From assembly GCA_015847255.1 (NCBI GenBank), contig JADLZK010008427.1:868001-932000 (forward strand): DNA of 64,000 nucleotides. Direction: 5' to 3'. The stretch's first letter is position 1. Each line of letters starts with the position of its first letter. The stretch comes from Hyparrhenia diplandra. Lineage: Eukaryota; Streptophyta; Magnoliopsida; Poales; Poaceae. This document shows positions 1 through 11,365 of this stretch, one piece after another. Under the pieces are notes generated by a model, which was not told the origin of the DNA, did no database searches, and saw only the letters and a list, made by a program, of their open reading frames with translations. A program made the translations under genes and the position numbers.

Positions 1-898
1 GCTTTAGATACAAAGATCTGCAGAGGCGAGTGGCTGCGTGAGCTCTTGTCGACTTATCGGTGGTTGAAAAACCAGTACCGGCTATCCTTATGAACTGTGA
101 TAATCAAACTATATGATCACTAAGGTGAATAGTGCTAAGGATAATTCAAAGTCAACAAGACACGTTAAAAGACGTTTGAAATCTGTCAGGAAATTGAGAA
201 ACTCCGAAGTAATAACTGTGTCTTATATACGAGACGGATAAAAACACGGTAGATCCCTTTACAAAAGGGCTATCACGTAATGTGATAGAAATTGCATCTA
301 GGGAGATGGGTATGAGACCCATATGAGTTTCTGATAGTAGTAACCCAACCTTTTTGATCGGAGATCCCGTGACTAAGGACACAGGAAGAACAAGCTATTG
401 GTAAAGGCGAGGGAGAGTAAAATGATAACCCTCTCTAAGTGAAGATGTAATACTCTCAAGAGCGATGAGGCTCTGTATGGTAGGTTGGCGAGAATGTCTT
501 ATTATGTCCTATTGACTTTATAAGTAAAGATCTTTGTCCTCTGAGCATTCTTGAAAGGGCATACCTATATGAGTTCGATTTGTTAAACGTCGCAGATCTA
601 TGAGATTTGGGTGATCTCGAGTAAGCTCATTAAGAGACTAAGGAGTATGGCGTATATGCTCCACCCACGGAGAAAGGCTCTTGGCAGCCAAGTACTAGTT
701 TGACTTTGAGCAAAACTTATTCACACAAAACTTGCAATTCAAAGGCGTAGTCCATTGTTCAAGTTGTGGATGAGTAGAACTTGAAGCTCTAGGCGGATGT
801 TCAACTTAACGATCTGTCTTTGAAACACTAGTATATAAAACGGTTAGTGAGATAAGGAAAATATCTATCTTGGGCGGAGTTGAGATCCGGTGGGGTAT
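1..898 (+). mobile_element. Copia retrotransposon, RNase H end of pol and 3' untranslated region
   Basis: This is the 3' end of a Ty1/Copia element that begins before the window. Across frames the first 330 bases read as the RNase H C-terminus: a WLRELL segment, an MNCDNQT-like segment with the catalytic Asp, a STRHVKRRL segment, and the closing DPFTKGLSRNVIE signature near 255-290. Several frameshifts and stops make it non-functional. About 570 bases of non-coding sequence follow. A GGTGGGGTAT polypurine-like tract at 889-898 directly precedes the LTR. RNase H normally removes the RNA template during reverse transcription. The Copia assignment is secure; the lineage is not determined. Confidence 0.85.
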
Positions 899-1852
899 TG
901 TTAGAATTTATATATGAATAAGTTCCCCTAAAATTCATATGAAGAAATTCAGATAAATCTCAAAGGCTCAATATTTGTGTTCCCTAATGGGCTTTATTGT
1001 TTTAGCCCATGAGCAAAGGTGGGAGGTGCAATATCAATCAAGTACCATATTGCTAGTTGATATGGAGGTAGAGAGTTTTCCTCCTATATATTTGTACCAA
1101 GCCTACGGGAATAGACACAACATAATAACTACGATTGGGAGTTTCAATTAGAAAATCCTAAAGTAGTAAAATAGTATTTTTCCTCTTCTCGCTGCTGCGC
1201 GTCGCCAATCTCGCCCCGATCGTTCACGTGCACCGGCGGCCCGGGCGCGAAAGCAGGTCTCGGAACCGTCGTCTTTGCGATCCCGCACCAGGGAGAAGGC
1301 GAATAAGGTTTTGGGAAGCGCTATTTCGCGTGATCGCTCCCGATCTTCGTCATGGCTCGTCTTCCGGGAAGGACACGCAGAGGACCGTCCTAGCGCCGTC
1401 TTCATCGACAACTTCTTCGACTTCTTCAGCAGCCGCCGATCGACGACAGCGACAGCGAGCTGGAGGGCCTCGGCATCGCTTTCGGCAACCTCTCCATTAC
1501 GTTGTTCTCAACGTCAGCCAGGTATTCTCAAGACCCAATCTTCATGTTAATCATGTTCAATCTATCCAATCTATCTGGTGTGCTAGTTGTGCTTGCACCT
1601 GTTGCTATGATCATGCTATGCTATCTGTCCAATCTATCTGGTGTGCTAGGTGTGCTTACACCTGTTGCTACGATCATGCTATGCTATTTGTTGTTGAATC
1701 ATGTTATGATCTATGATATGCGTTTATGCTATGCTATGATCAGTGTTATGCGTTTATGCTATGCTAGTATGCTTGACATGCTTTATCTAGTAGATCTATT
1801 TATCATAATTTATTTTATGGAATTAATCTGAAAATTGTCTAATATTTCAACA
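899..1852 (+). repeat. 3' LTR of the Copia element
   Basis: The LTR runs from TGTTAGAATTT at 899 to TATTTCAACA at 1852, has TG...CA ends and is 954 bp long. It directly follows the polypurine-like tract. It carries an internal tandem duplication of about 63 bp (about 1561-1690; TCTATCTGGTGTGCTAG is repeated). A GC-rich block at about 1190-1500 reads like coding sequence and recurs in a second LTR fragment at 30.8 kb. The LTR ends inside a kiwellin gene; the next five bases, GTTGT, are the expected target duplication, but the partner lies outside the window. Confidence 0.85.
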
Positions 1853-2167
1853 GTTGTCACAGTCTGACGGTCTGCCGCCGTCCTAGCCCTTCTTGAAGCT
1901 GTTCACCGTCAGGGTCGCCGGCATATCTCGGCGGACACTGGGGGCGAGCACCGGAACTGTGGGTACTTTTTGCTCTCTTTGCAGCAGTCGAGCCGTGAAT
2001 CCTCTTGCAGTTCCCGTCGTGGCCGTGGAGGACGCCGCTGGGCTTGCAGGTGCCAGAGCCTGACCCCGGCTTCGGCTTGTCAATCTTGTATGCTTGGTGG
2101 CTTCGGAGACATGGGCGTGGAGGAACAGGGCGACCTGCAAGAGGGCAAGCAACGCTAGCAGCTTCAT
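1853..2167 (-). pseudogene. Kiwellin-like secreted protein, copy 1, truncated by a Copia insertion
   Basis: From the ATG at 2167 the minus strand encodes a signal peptide ([20 protein letters not shown], then SEA), followed in shifting frames by the kiwellin landmarks: a CKPSGVLHG motif, a GNCKRIHGS segment, and LTVNSFKKG near 1885. A stop follows KKG. The reading then continues as DGGRPSDCDN and is cut at 1852 by the LTR. The C-terminal half (the VVALS, VVDECDS and VWKALG motifs) is missing and should lie beyond the other end of the Copia element, outside the window. Kiwellins are apoplastic cysteine-rich proteins; maize ZmKWL1 binds the Ustilago effector Cmu1. At least two frameshifts are present. 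The family call rests on alignment by eye to copies 2 and 4. Confidence 0.8.
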
Positions 2168-2254
2168 GTTTTGGACATGCTTGGTTGCTAACTCCTGTGC
2201 TGATGAGTTCGGATTGCACTTGACACTTGCTGGTGACTGTGCTCTATGGGACCT

Positions 2255-2330
2255 CTGGTTGCTTTTTAGTTTTTATAGAGCTCAAGGATTCTGCTGTGGC
2301 ATTCGTTTTAACTGGAAGCGTTAACAAAGC
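2255..2330 (-). promoter_or_regulatory. Kiwellin copy 1 promoter: TATA box and GTTAAC block
   Basis: A TATA-like TCTATAAAAA lies on the minus strand at about 2269-2278, about 105 bases upstream of the ATG. An ACTGGAAGCGTTAAC block is at 2311-2325. The same pair occurs at a similar distance in the other three kiwellin copies. Between here and 2701 the sequence is upstream DNA shared in pieces with the other copies. The phrase CCCCGTATGTTGTTTGATT occurs twice (about 2356 and 2682), next to the Pack-MULE boundary. Confidence 0.6.
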
Positions 2331-2701
2331 CCCCATTAATTCCTTGGTTTTGCATCCCCGTATGTTGTTTGATTGGTTGGTTTACAGTAGCAATGATTTT
2401 GGGCGGTGAAAGACTACGCTCGTGTATTGATCGAGGCTACTTTTTTCTTTTTTCGGGGAGGCTATGCACGGTGAATAATGTTGTTGAAATATTCCTGTAA
2501 TGAACGACGTGTGTATATTGGTATATATATTTGTGCATATTTGCGAACTCCATTTGTTGTTGGTCCGAATTGTCACTCGAGTATGATCAGTAATATTGTT
2601 GTAAAAAAAAAACTCGAGTATGAGTAATACATTGTTTCATCCGCTTGTTACGTGTACACACACAAAACTGGTGCAGCGAATCCCCCGTATGTTGTTTGAT
2701 T

Positions 2702-2774
2702 GGGCGCAGGGCCGCTCCCATGTGCCCCCCACGCCTGATGTCCGCCACCTGGCCAGGGTGACCATCTTGCGGTA
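2702..2774 (+). repeat. Left terminal inverted repeat of the Pack-MULE-like element
   Basis: This pairs with 6719-6787 in inverse orientation. The outermost 10 bases, GGGCGCAGGG, are identical and the core CCGCCACCTG is shared. The repeat may continue more weakly to about 2830. Confidence 0.7.
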
Positions 2775-3029
2775 ACGACGCTGGATGGCGGAAGCTTTGG
2801 CTCGGTCGGCTCGTTTTCCCGCACACGGCCGCGCCCGGCTCGGCTCCCTCCTCGCGTCGTTTCATCGAGAGGACCGGTCCAATCCCGCGGGGGACGACAA
2901 CGCTACGCCGGGGAGGCGCCGTCGTCGACTTCGCCGCAGTCTCCGTCGCCGCCCCCAACCCTACTGCCCCATCCCGCGGCTGCGCGCGCCTTCCGCTAGC
3001 CTGCTGCCCCACGGCGCGCCGCCGCCTCG

Positions 3030-3260
3030 ATGGCCACGTCCGCCCCCAGGTCCGGCGCCGCCGCCATCTTGTTCCTCGAGCACCGCGAGTCCGAGCGTGC
3101 TCTCCGCTTCTTCAAGTACCAGGGCCTCGGCAAAGACGTCATCACGGTGACTTGTGTTCCTCTGCTATTGATGATATTTCGGTTTGCTTTGCTGATTCCT
3201 GTTTCGATTGGTAGGTGGACAACATGGATTCGAGGCAGCCTCCAACGCCCAATAAACTGG
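3030..3260 (+). pseudogene. Unrecognised gene fragment inside the left end of the Pack-MULE-like element
   Basis: A GC-rich first-exon-like reading starts at the ATG at 3030 (MATSAPRSGAAAILFLEHRE, then SERALRFFKYQGLGKDVIT). A GT donor fits at about 3150 and an AG acceptor at about 3213, after which the frame continues as VDNMDSRQPPTPNKL before it degenerates. An overlapping longer frame starts at 2785 but is arginine/proline-rich and looks like a shadow. I do not recognise the protein. The position just inside a MULE terminus, the exon-intron structure and the lack of downstream exons suggest a captured gene fragment. A complete small host gene cannot be excluded. Confidence 0.4.
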
Positions 3261-6153
3261 TATGCGATAGAGTGTTGTCGATTGTTTCATGGTGTGTGTG
3301 AGCTCTGCGTGATCTATTACATTGAGTTAGACGACCAGCCGGAAAGCAATTTCATAGTGCCGTGGCATGTTTTCAGAAGTAGAAACATGGATGTAATTGC
3401 AAAGGCATGAGGCATGAGGCATCTAGGTTTTATTTACCCAGGTCGAGACTGACCCAGGCCATTCCACTTCCTGCACTTGCAGTCTTGCAATGAACTCAAC
3501 AGTGATACAATTCTTGACAACCTCTCTGTCATTCTGAAACATCTACATTCATGCACACTTTCAATTCTTCAAGGAATCCCATAGTTCCTGAATCATTTGT
3601 CGGATGGGTCACGCTGTTGTACATCCTGTTTCTTGCAAATACATATCGCTCAAATTTTCAAACTATCCAAACTGCAAGACATTTTAGCAGCCATCAGGAT
3701 GGATACAGTTCAGTACATGAATCAGCAAGAGTGCTGGATGAAACATACCTGATCAATGGAAATCAATTTCATAGTGCCGTGGCATGTTTTCAGTTTGATG
3801 ACATATTTTCTTTGGTCGTCTGACTTGTTGAGCTGCTTCAGCACATCAGCTGTGAACTTGTAGTCTTGTAGATCATCGGAATCTCTGCATTTTGCGCTTC
3901 AAATCTCGCTCTGCAGCACCAGATGTAGTAAAAACATCTGAAAATCAAGGATCCAAAAAAGAAACGCTTTTCAATTTAGATATTGAATCTAGTGATACAT
4001 AGTTTCTCTGAGTTATGAGTTGCAATAGTGCGAGTATAATTTTTTATTCTGCAATGCTCATGTTCCTGCATTTGATCTACTGCAGCTAAATAGTTAAGAT
4101 ATATTTGATCATATGGCTCACCAAATTTATGTTTGATAGTCGTAAGGGTTTAATGAAATTTTGCAACGATTCATCCTTTGTGTGCCATTGTTACCCCATA
4201 GGAACCTATGAAAGGCCCCGTTTTTTTACTGATTATGCCGATGCAATTACTAGATATTGCCAAGTGATGTGTGTCTTTTTTTTCCAATGACTGCTGAACA
4301 TGTCAAGTGAAACCATGCCATTTGAGTAGCTAGGTGTTGTAAGCTGAATATCTACAATTATTACATGGTGAAAATTGCCAAACATAATGAACAAATACAG
4401 ACATACATGATAGAGAAAGTGAAACACTGAAAAATGAATTTTGGTTTTGATCGATCCAGTATCCTGATCAACTTAGACTGGTTTCAATTCTTTGGGTACT
4501 CAATGATTTACGCTTTTAGTACCCTTGACTCGACTTTGTTTCTGCAGCAATAGTAATCAGTGACAAAATTGAGATGCCAGTTAACAAGGCTGAATTTTTG
4601 GTTATCTTGCTGCTCTCCTGTGACAACCATGTGACATTTCCATCAGCACATAGGAGTTTCCTTTTTGGTTTCCCTGACAAAATTGAGATGCCAGTGACCA
4701 AGGCTGAATGCTCAATATTTTTTTTTTGGGCACTGGAATCTGAATTTGTTTGATGTTGAATCTGCTCACTTGACTTTATTTCTCAAGAAAAAGTCTGAAA
4801 CTCTAGGTTTAAATTTGGAACGATTCAAAGCTCTGCAACTTATTCTACTTGTATCCGATGAACAAAGCTTGTTTGTTTTATCCTGACATGAAACTTTGGG
4901 CTAAGAATAGAAAATGAGCCTCGAAAGTAAACGATACATACCCCATGGAGGCGTGTACCCGCATTGATGCGCTCAATCGAAAAGAGATCGCATGTCTCTC
5001 TTCTTGTTGCGTCGATCCCTATATGAATATTGCAGTGCCTTTTCCACCCTCTCCCTTGCTATCCTTATGCAATTTTTTGCCCTTCCTCTGAATCCCTTAG
5101 CTAGCTTAAAAATCTTTCCCTTGTTCATTTTCAAGTTTTGGTAGTCTCACACAAAATACTTTGCTCTGTATCTGCAACATCAAGGAAAAGGTGGGGAAAA
5201 CGTTGGAATTCAGTAGAACTAATCCAATCTGATACAAGAAACAAGACAAGTGTGGGCCACTAAATACAACTTGCACTCACATATCAAATTAATCTGACCA
5301 CCAGCATATTTTGCATACTTATTCAAACAGATCACAGAGGCAGTTCTAATAAAGACCAAATGTTTAAGCGCTTGCAATCACAATGTGCTTCCACAAATTC
5401 ACTCTACCAGTGCTTCCATCAATTTTATAGTACTACCGATGATACAAAAGAAGGTTCTTAGGAACAGAGGGATCAGGGATGCGGCACCACACATAGAAAT
5501 ACTACTACTTCCACATCATCAACTATGTAGCACTAAGATGGATATGTGGAGACACCCCCACCCCGACCCACCCCAAAAAAAAAAAAAAAAAAAAAGGAAA
5601 AATAAATCTGATACAAGGATTCGCTATCCACTCACCCAAAAAAAGAAACCTGATACATGGTATGTTTCACTGTTTTTTTTAATACTCCTTCCGCATCAGC
5701 AGTAGCAAAACCTAGCAGGAAGGCTTGCTTACTGTTTACTAGGGTAGAGATACATAAGCCAACAAGTGACGGATCTCCTCTCTAAAAGTTTACAGAGTTA
5801 AAACACCAGCAGAAAATATCGCCCTCACATCATTCCTATGATCAGGACTGTTTAAATTAATAGAAAGATGAGCCATGGCTGAAACACTGTAATAACATCA
5901 TTCCTAGAAAATATGCAGCTCCACAAGTCATACGTAATAGCAAGCAACGCTTTCGGTTCTGTTTAGTCTAGTTTCATATATTCAGTTTCGTCAGACATCA
6001 TGATGTGCTCTAACACATGCCTGAAACACTGTAAACTTTAAACTATGGCTTTCAGAGCCAATTGATGCAATGCAATCTCAGGTGGCTTTCAACAGCCTGC
6101 ATAGAATTCGGAGAAAAATAACGAGGATTCAGAAAGCACGAGTTGAGGGACTA

Positions 6154-6390
6154 TCACCTTGCAGTCTGTGCCTGCTCGCTCTTCATCCTGCTCGAAGCTC
6201 CCAAGGACGCCACCGCTCGGCCATCGGGGGAGGTAGCACCGTCCAGGGCCTCGTCGTCGTCCCAGTCGGCCAAGCTCGCAGTCCTCCCCATCGCCGTCAT
6301 CGACGAGGCCGAGCTCGACATGTGTATGCGCATCCGCCGTAGGCGTCCCTGCACGTAGCCGCGAGCTCCAGGGCGCCGCAGGGGAGCCAA
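6154..6390 (-). pseudogene. Unrecognised exon-like fragment inside the right end of the Pack-MULE-like element
   Basis: On the minus strand an exon-like frame (ATG at 6390; internal ATG before SSSASSMTAMGRTASLADWD) is rich in Ser/Ala and acidic residues. It ends at a plausible donor (CTGCAAG then GTGATAG) at about 6160. GC-rich sequence between 6390 and the TIR would be its 5' leader. No downstream exon is recognisable. It mirrors the plus-strand fragment at the opposite end, so both face inward from a TIR. The function is unknown. Confidence 0.35.
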
Positions 6391-6718
6391 GAACCTCGAT
6401 TTCGCAGGGCCGCTGCTGCCGCCGGTCCTGAGCAGGGGTGGCCGCCGTGGCCCAGGTCTAGGGGGCGCCGTCGCAGGTGGGGAGGCGTGGTGCTCCGCCG
6501 TCGCTGCTCGGTGAGGGAGGAGCCGTGCCCCCGCCGGCTGAGAAGGGACGGACCCGCCGCCGCCGCCGCCGCGGGTCAGGGCCAGGGAGCCACGCGCTCA
6601 AGCCGTCGTGGGGGATTGGAGGGGGGAGGTGCTTCGACGAGGAGCCGAGCCGATCCAGCCGCGGACGCTGGGGAAAAAGAGCTGATCGATCTGAGCATTC
6701 GCGGTGAAGCGTCGGAGC

Positions 6719-6787
6719 CGTAAGATCGGCGCGCTGGGCAGGTGGCGGCCATCGGGCGTGGGATCACACGGTAGCGCCCCTGCGCCC
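6719..6787 (-). repeat. Right terminal inverted repeat of the Pack-MULE-like element
   Basis: This is the reverse complement of 2702-2774 at about 80% identity by eye, and it ends with TGCGCCC at 6787. It marks the right limit of the element. Confidence 0.7.
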
Positions 6788-6829
6788 ATCGCCCACCCCA
6801 CTTTTTTTCCTTTTTTCAACACACATCTC

Positions 6830-7010
6830 ATGGAAATCGTGTAGAATTTTGAGGTACGGTGGGGCTTATGATCTCTTGTCGTGCTTCCATTCATGGTAAT
6901 GAATTCACTGAAGCTACATCACATCGTACATCACAGCGTCGCAAGCAATCACGTCTCTTGTCTTCGTCTGAATGTCCCGAGTTAATGAGATTCCAAGGTA
7001 TAATACTAAA
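6830..7010 (-). repeat. Distal kiwellin upstream segment, copy 1
   Basis: The sequence contains GATCTCTTGTCGTGCTTCC, GCAAGCAATCACGTC and TGAGATTCCAAGGTATA, which recur in order at about 29400-29550 and 31395-31720 and in part at about 22245-22300 and 25185-25250. It is therefore part of the duplicated kiwellin upstream unit, separated from copy 1 by the Pack-MULE-like insertion. From 7010 to about 7180 I see only AT-rich sequence. Confidence 0.65.
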
Positions 7011-7179
7011 TTCGTTTAAATTATAGTTTAACTTTTTAACCCTAAGTTTGACACCACTCAGTCTTATTAAAAACTTTGTGCAAAATAGCACTTGTTTTTT
7101 TTTTGTTGTGGCATGTTTTATTAACAAAATGTCCTTAAGAATGACTTAAATTTGTTTATATTTGCACCCCTCAAAAGGA

Positions 7180-7834
7180 TGAGATTAGGTTTGGTCGGAC
7201 TCCACACCGGAAGCCTCGGGGCACCCGATTCGTCGAGGGATAACCCGAGAACGAACCCTCGGGCAAAACAGGCTAGCCATGGATGTACCGTGTGCCTTGG
7301 TCCACCCGACACGTAAAGCGTAAGTACAACACAACATTTTTGTATTCTCTCTCCAGCGACCCATACATTGTAGGCGTGCCAAAGGTTACCAATGTCGAGT
7401 CCAACCTGCTGGACGGACATTAGCACGCCTCGCCCATGCTGCATGACGCGGCATGGGATGACATCATCTTTGTCGATTCGCGTATGCCCACGATACACCC
7501 TTGAGCCATCGTAAAAGGGAAAGAGCCTCTACCTCGATTGGGCGGCCAAGACAGTAAATCAACACGGTACAATCACCCACACCACAATCACGATGACATG
7601 ACTCGAAGTATAGGGATGGAGGAGAAGAAAACGATGAAGGCCATGCCATCCCTCTGTACCTCTTTTCTTCATGACCACAACACCTCGCTTGTAATCCCAC
7701 CCTACCCTTTGACTATAAAAGGGGAGACAGACCCTCCACGCTGGAGGGGTTTGCACAGGAACGAAAGAAAACACCTCACACACATTCCACCACAAAACAA
7801 CTCTCACCAATTCACTCTCTCATAGAGCTTTGCC
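7180..7834 (+). repeat. Gypsy-type LTR, left part, interrupted by a hAT element
   Basis: The features are those of a Ty3/gypsy LTR promoter half: GC-rich blocks with CCTCGGGCA-like repeats, a TATA box (ACTATAAAAGGGGAGA at about 7712) and a CA-rich leader. It stops at GCTTTGCC (7827-7834). The same eight bases restart the LTR at 20455-20462. The left end is not clear; no TGTC start is visible. Confidence 0.6.
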
Positions 7835-8225
7835 TAAAGATAGCAGTGGATTAGGTTCGAGGGCGGTATCCACGGGTTTCGGTTTTTCGGGTTTCGGGTT
7901 TGGTCTGCTGTTTTTCACCCATAGTTTTCGGGTTTGGGTTCGGTTTTGAGTTTAGTTTTTCACCCGTGGTTATCCAATGGATATCCGAAATAATTCATTT
8001 GGAATTAAAACTCATGTTTCACTAGTAATGAATTTGTTTTGCGTGACGGGCAAGTGTGCCCGTCGTCCTTGAAAGGTCACGTAAAATAATTTTTTTACCG
8101 TGGTGGGCACAAAGTGCCTATCACGGTTAATAAAAAATTAAAAAAGAAAAAAAAGGCCACACAACTAGGTCAGGGGATGTATACGGGCCGCCCATTTGGA
8201 GGGGGGGGGCGGATCCGGCCGCCGC

Positions 8226-9579
8226 TCGAAATGGCTAAAGGGGGGTGAATAGCCTAATAAAAATTTCTACAAAACACTAGACAAACTTGTTTGAAAAACA
8301 AAAGGCGATATAAGCGTTTGATCTAGCTCTACTTGTCGGCAAGCCTCCTATTGACAAATCTAGTTGCTATAGTCTCTAATTCACACAAAAGGCTAAGTCT
8401 CTACTTTACCACTAGGTGAACAAGCTAATTACTCTAGCAAACTAAGCAAGTCTACACAAACTACACAAGCACAATATATATGAAGGTAAAGCAAGAGTGT
8501 AGAAGTGATATACCACAATGTCGAGGCTAGTCAATCCAATCACCAAGGATGGTACAATGAGATAACTGAAGTGAAGCCAATCACCAAGAGACAACAATCA
8601 CACAAAGTGGAGACACGAGATTTAACCCGAAGTTCACTTGAGCACCCTCAAGCTAGTCTCCGTTGTGCCGATCTTCTCACGTGTGGGGCAAGGTGGAGCT
8701 CACTCCTAGCCAAGTGCCTTTAGGCTACTTGCACCCAAAGCAAATGAGAGGTACCCAAGACACGAGCAATGTATTACTTGCAATTTGTCGCCCCGACGAG
8801 GATGCACGGTCCTCTTCACAAATCAACCCGGAGGTGGCCAAGAACAATCTCCTTCTCTTGCCAACGCCTCCACCAATCACCAAGCCGGTTAGGAGTGGTG
8901 CTCTCCAAGAGCAACAAGAAATCCACCGGCTCACAACGATCCCCAAGTGCCACTAGATGCAAAGATCAAAGCAAAGTGCACTTGAATCACCTCAACTCAC
9001 TAGAATGATGCTCACAAGCAAAGGGAGTGAGGAGGAGAGAGTGTGCTCAGCTCTAGAGGTGTTAGGAATGATTTCAAATGACCAAGAGGCCTCACAAAGC
9101 CGACCAAACACATATATATAACCCCCATCACGAGATAGAGCCGTTGGGAGGAAATACCCATTTCCTACGCGTCGACCGGACGCACCGACCAGACTCATTA
9201 GTGGGTCCAGTCAAGCGTCCGATCGCTCCCAACCGAGCGTCCGATCACAAAGGACAACGTCCTTGACCCCACGTCTGATAGCCAGCACAAGCGTCCGGTC
9301 CATGCTTCCGGTGGGTGCGTCCGGTCGATCTAGGGACTCGACCCGGAAAACACCCTTACTGGAATTTTGATCGGAACCACTGACCGGACCGTCTAGTCGA
9401 TCCCGTGTGTCCGGTCAAGCATCCGGTCGCGAGGTCAGTCAAGATCGAGCTGCGAAAAACCGTCGTTTCATCGTCGCCTTTGCTTCGACATGCTATCCAC
9501 CAAGTATACCAACTTGAGCACGAGGAATAGCATGTTTTCACCACCACGCCTGAGCGGTTCCCAAACCCATCTCAACCCT
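8226..9579 (-). repeat. Older SIRE/Maximus-like LTR on the minus strand, left part
   Basis: The start (AATGGCTAAAGGGGGGTGAA, then TAGCCTAATAAAAATTTCTAC) is a diverged reverse complement of the LTR end at 11260-11308. A GTCCGGTC/GACCGGAC-rich block lies at about 9175-9430, as in the younger LTRs. The sequence is cut at 9579 by the complete element and seems to resume at 19410-19830. Combined length, about 1.77 kb, is close to the 1.73 kb of the younger LTRs. This fits a solo LTR of a related subfamily. The exact ends are uncertain. Confidence 0.55.
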
Positions 9580-11308
9580 TGAAATCTCATGTTTGGTTTT
9601 GGAAATTGATGACGACACTTGTGGACTAATCCTTTGCTTTAAGTATGTATCTTAAGAAAGGATTAAGTGAATGACAAGGAGCATGATGATCATGAACATG
9701 GACAAAGATGGTGGACATGATGGATCGTCAAGCTCGGTGATCGGTTGGAGAGGAACCCGGGAGATCAAGGCAAAGGTATACTTGATAGGGTTTTCCTTTC
9801 GGTGATCAAGACACGATAGAGCGTGTGATCACATTATAGGATAGATAGCCGACTATCAAGAGGGGATGCCGCGACAATCCTTGCATGAAGTGCTTCTAGG
9901 TCCAATTGACTTGCATATTGCATTTAGGACATGAGAGCACTAACTTCGATCTTGCCTAACATCTCGACGTGCTAACATTGGTGATAACGTGGTCATCTTG
10001 GACGTGTTGGCAACCTATGGCAAGAGGCGAAGCAAGTTGGAAGCAAAGAGCAAAGAAAAGGAAGAAGATGCTGCTGTCCAGAGGCGACCGGACGCTGGGA
10101 AAAGTGACCGGACGCACTGACCGGAGCGTCCGGTCGATGCGGCTCGCGAGCGCCTCTGCGGGGCGAAATTGACCGGGCCTTCGACCGGAAGCTGGACGGA
10201 TGCTTCGGTGCCCGGCCCGGACGCTGCGGCCGGACGCGCGAGGAGGGCGCGCCCGGTGTGGGCCCGACCCTTGTCGGTAGCGGCCGAAAGCGATGGATCG
10301 GACGCTGGACCGGACCGCTGGTGCGTCCGGTCGGCGCGTCCGGTCACCTGAAGAGCCCATTTTGAACTCCAACGGCTCTTTCTCGGGGGGTCTCTATATA
10401 TACTTGTTTGGCGGTATTTGGAGCCCTCTCTTGCACATTTGAACACTCTAACTTGCTAGTGAGCTTGTGAGACTCCTCTCCACTCATCTCCTCATCACTA
10501 ATTCGGATTCTTGGTGAGATTGAGAGTGATAGAAGTGCATTGCATTGGTGGTTGCATCTAGAGGCACTTCATCCTTGGAGAAGCCGCGGGATTCTTGTTA
10601 TCTTGGGAATTTGCCCGGTTCCCTAGCGGCTTGGAGCAAGAGGCGGTGTTGAGCTCGATTGGAGCTTGTTCGAGGCCACACCGGTGGTGATTGTGAGGGG
10701 TCGTTCCTTACCCCGCGGGAGATCGCGAAAGGAGCACTAGTGGATTGCTCGTGGCTTGTTGGACCCTCTCTTGTGTTCGGTTGATTGAGCTCCCACGAGG
10801 GGATTTGGCATAGGCCATTAAGCTTGTCATCCGTCAAGTGAGTGTGTCGCCACAACGGGGAGTAGCGTGCCGGCAAGCACGTGAACCTCGGTGAAAAATC
10901 ATCGTGTCACTTGTCATTGCTCGTTGGAGATTTCTTGTACACGGTGATTGGCTACAACCTCGACACTACACCGGTGGTATTGTATCCTAGCACCTCTTGC
11001 ATTACTTTCGTAGCATATCTTGTTAGGGTGCTTAGTGTTGTGTAGCTTGTTTAGTTAGCTTAGCCTTGTTAGCTCCTAGTGGTAGAATTAGTTAGTATAT
11101 CTAGTCCACCTAGGAGTAACTTAGCAACCTAGCCATTGCTTTTGTTTAGAGATATTAGAATTGCTAGAGTTGCTAGGAGGCTTGCGTAACTAGTTTGAAG
11201 CTTTTGCATTTGTGCTACGCCGTCTTATTTACTAACCGTCTTGCTTAGTGTTGTTTGTAGAATTTTTAATAGGCTATTCACCCCCCCTCTAGCCATTAGG
11301 ACCTTTCA
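9580..11308 (+). repeat. 5' LTR of the SIRE/Maximus-type element
   Basis: TGAAATCTCATG...GACCTTTCA, 1729 bp. A TCTCTATATATAC TATA-like box lies at about 10390-10402. A GC-rich block at 10075-10345 is packed with GACCGGAC / GTCCGGTC units. Pairs with 17676-19409. Confidence 0.92.
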
Positions 11309-11365
11309 AGTGGTATCAAAGCTAGGCACCGCATTTTGAGTGGTTTAACAACCTACGGTGACAAA

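Larger units (their letters stand above)
2702..6787. mobile_element. Pack-MULE-like element with long GC-rich terminal inverted repeats
   Basis: The first about 70 bases (2702-2774, starting GGGCGCAGGGCCGCT) match, in reverse complement, the segment 6787-6719 (starting GGGCGCAGGGGCGCT). Both share CCGCCACCTG and a run near ATCTT.CGG, at roughly 80% identity by eye, with weaker similarity for about 60 more bases. Long GC-rich TIRs and exon-like GC-rich sequence just inside each end are typical of Mutator-like elements that carry gene fragments. I see no MURA-type transposase and no clear 9-bp target duplication (flanks GTTTGATTT and ATCGCCCAC differ). The interior (about 3400-6100) is AT-rich with no convincing gene. 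It holds direct repeats (ATAGTGCCGTGGCATGTTTT at about 3355 and 3772; a 35-base repeat near 4565 and 4680) and a poly-A run at 5575-5596. The element splits the kiwellin copy 1 upstream region. Confidence 0.65.

Noticed and set aside
1561..1690. CRISPR-like tandem repeats
   Set aside because: This is a two-unit tandem duplication inside an LTR of a plant genome.
1228..1831. Plus-strand ORFs inside the LTR as host genes
   Set aside because: They lie between TG and CA of a Copia LTR. The coding-like block is noted as a finding but no gene is called.
10075..10345. GTCCGGTC repeats as a satellite or protein-binding array
   Set aside because: They are part of the LTR in all three copies of the family seen here and not a separate array.
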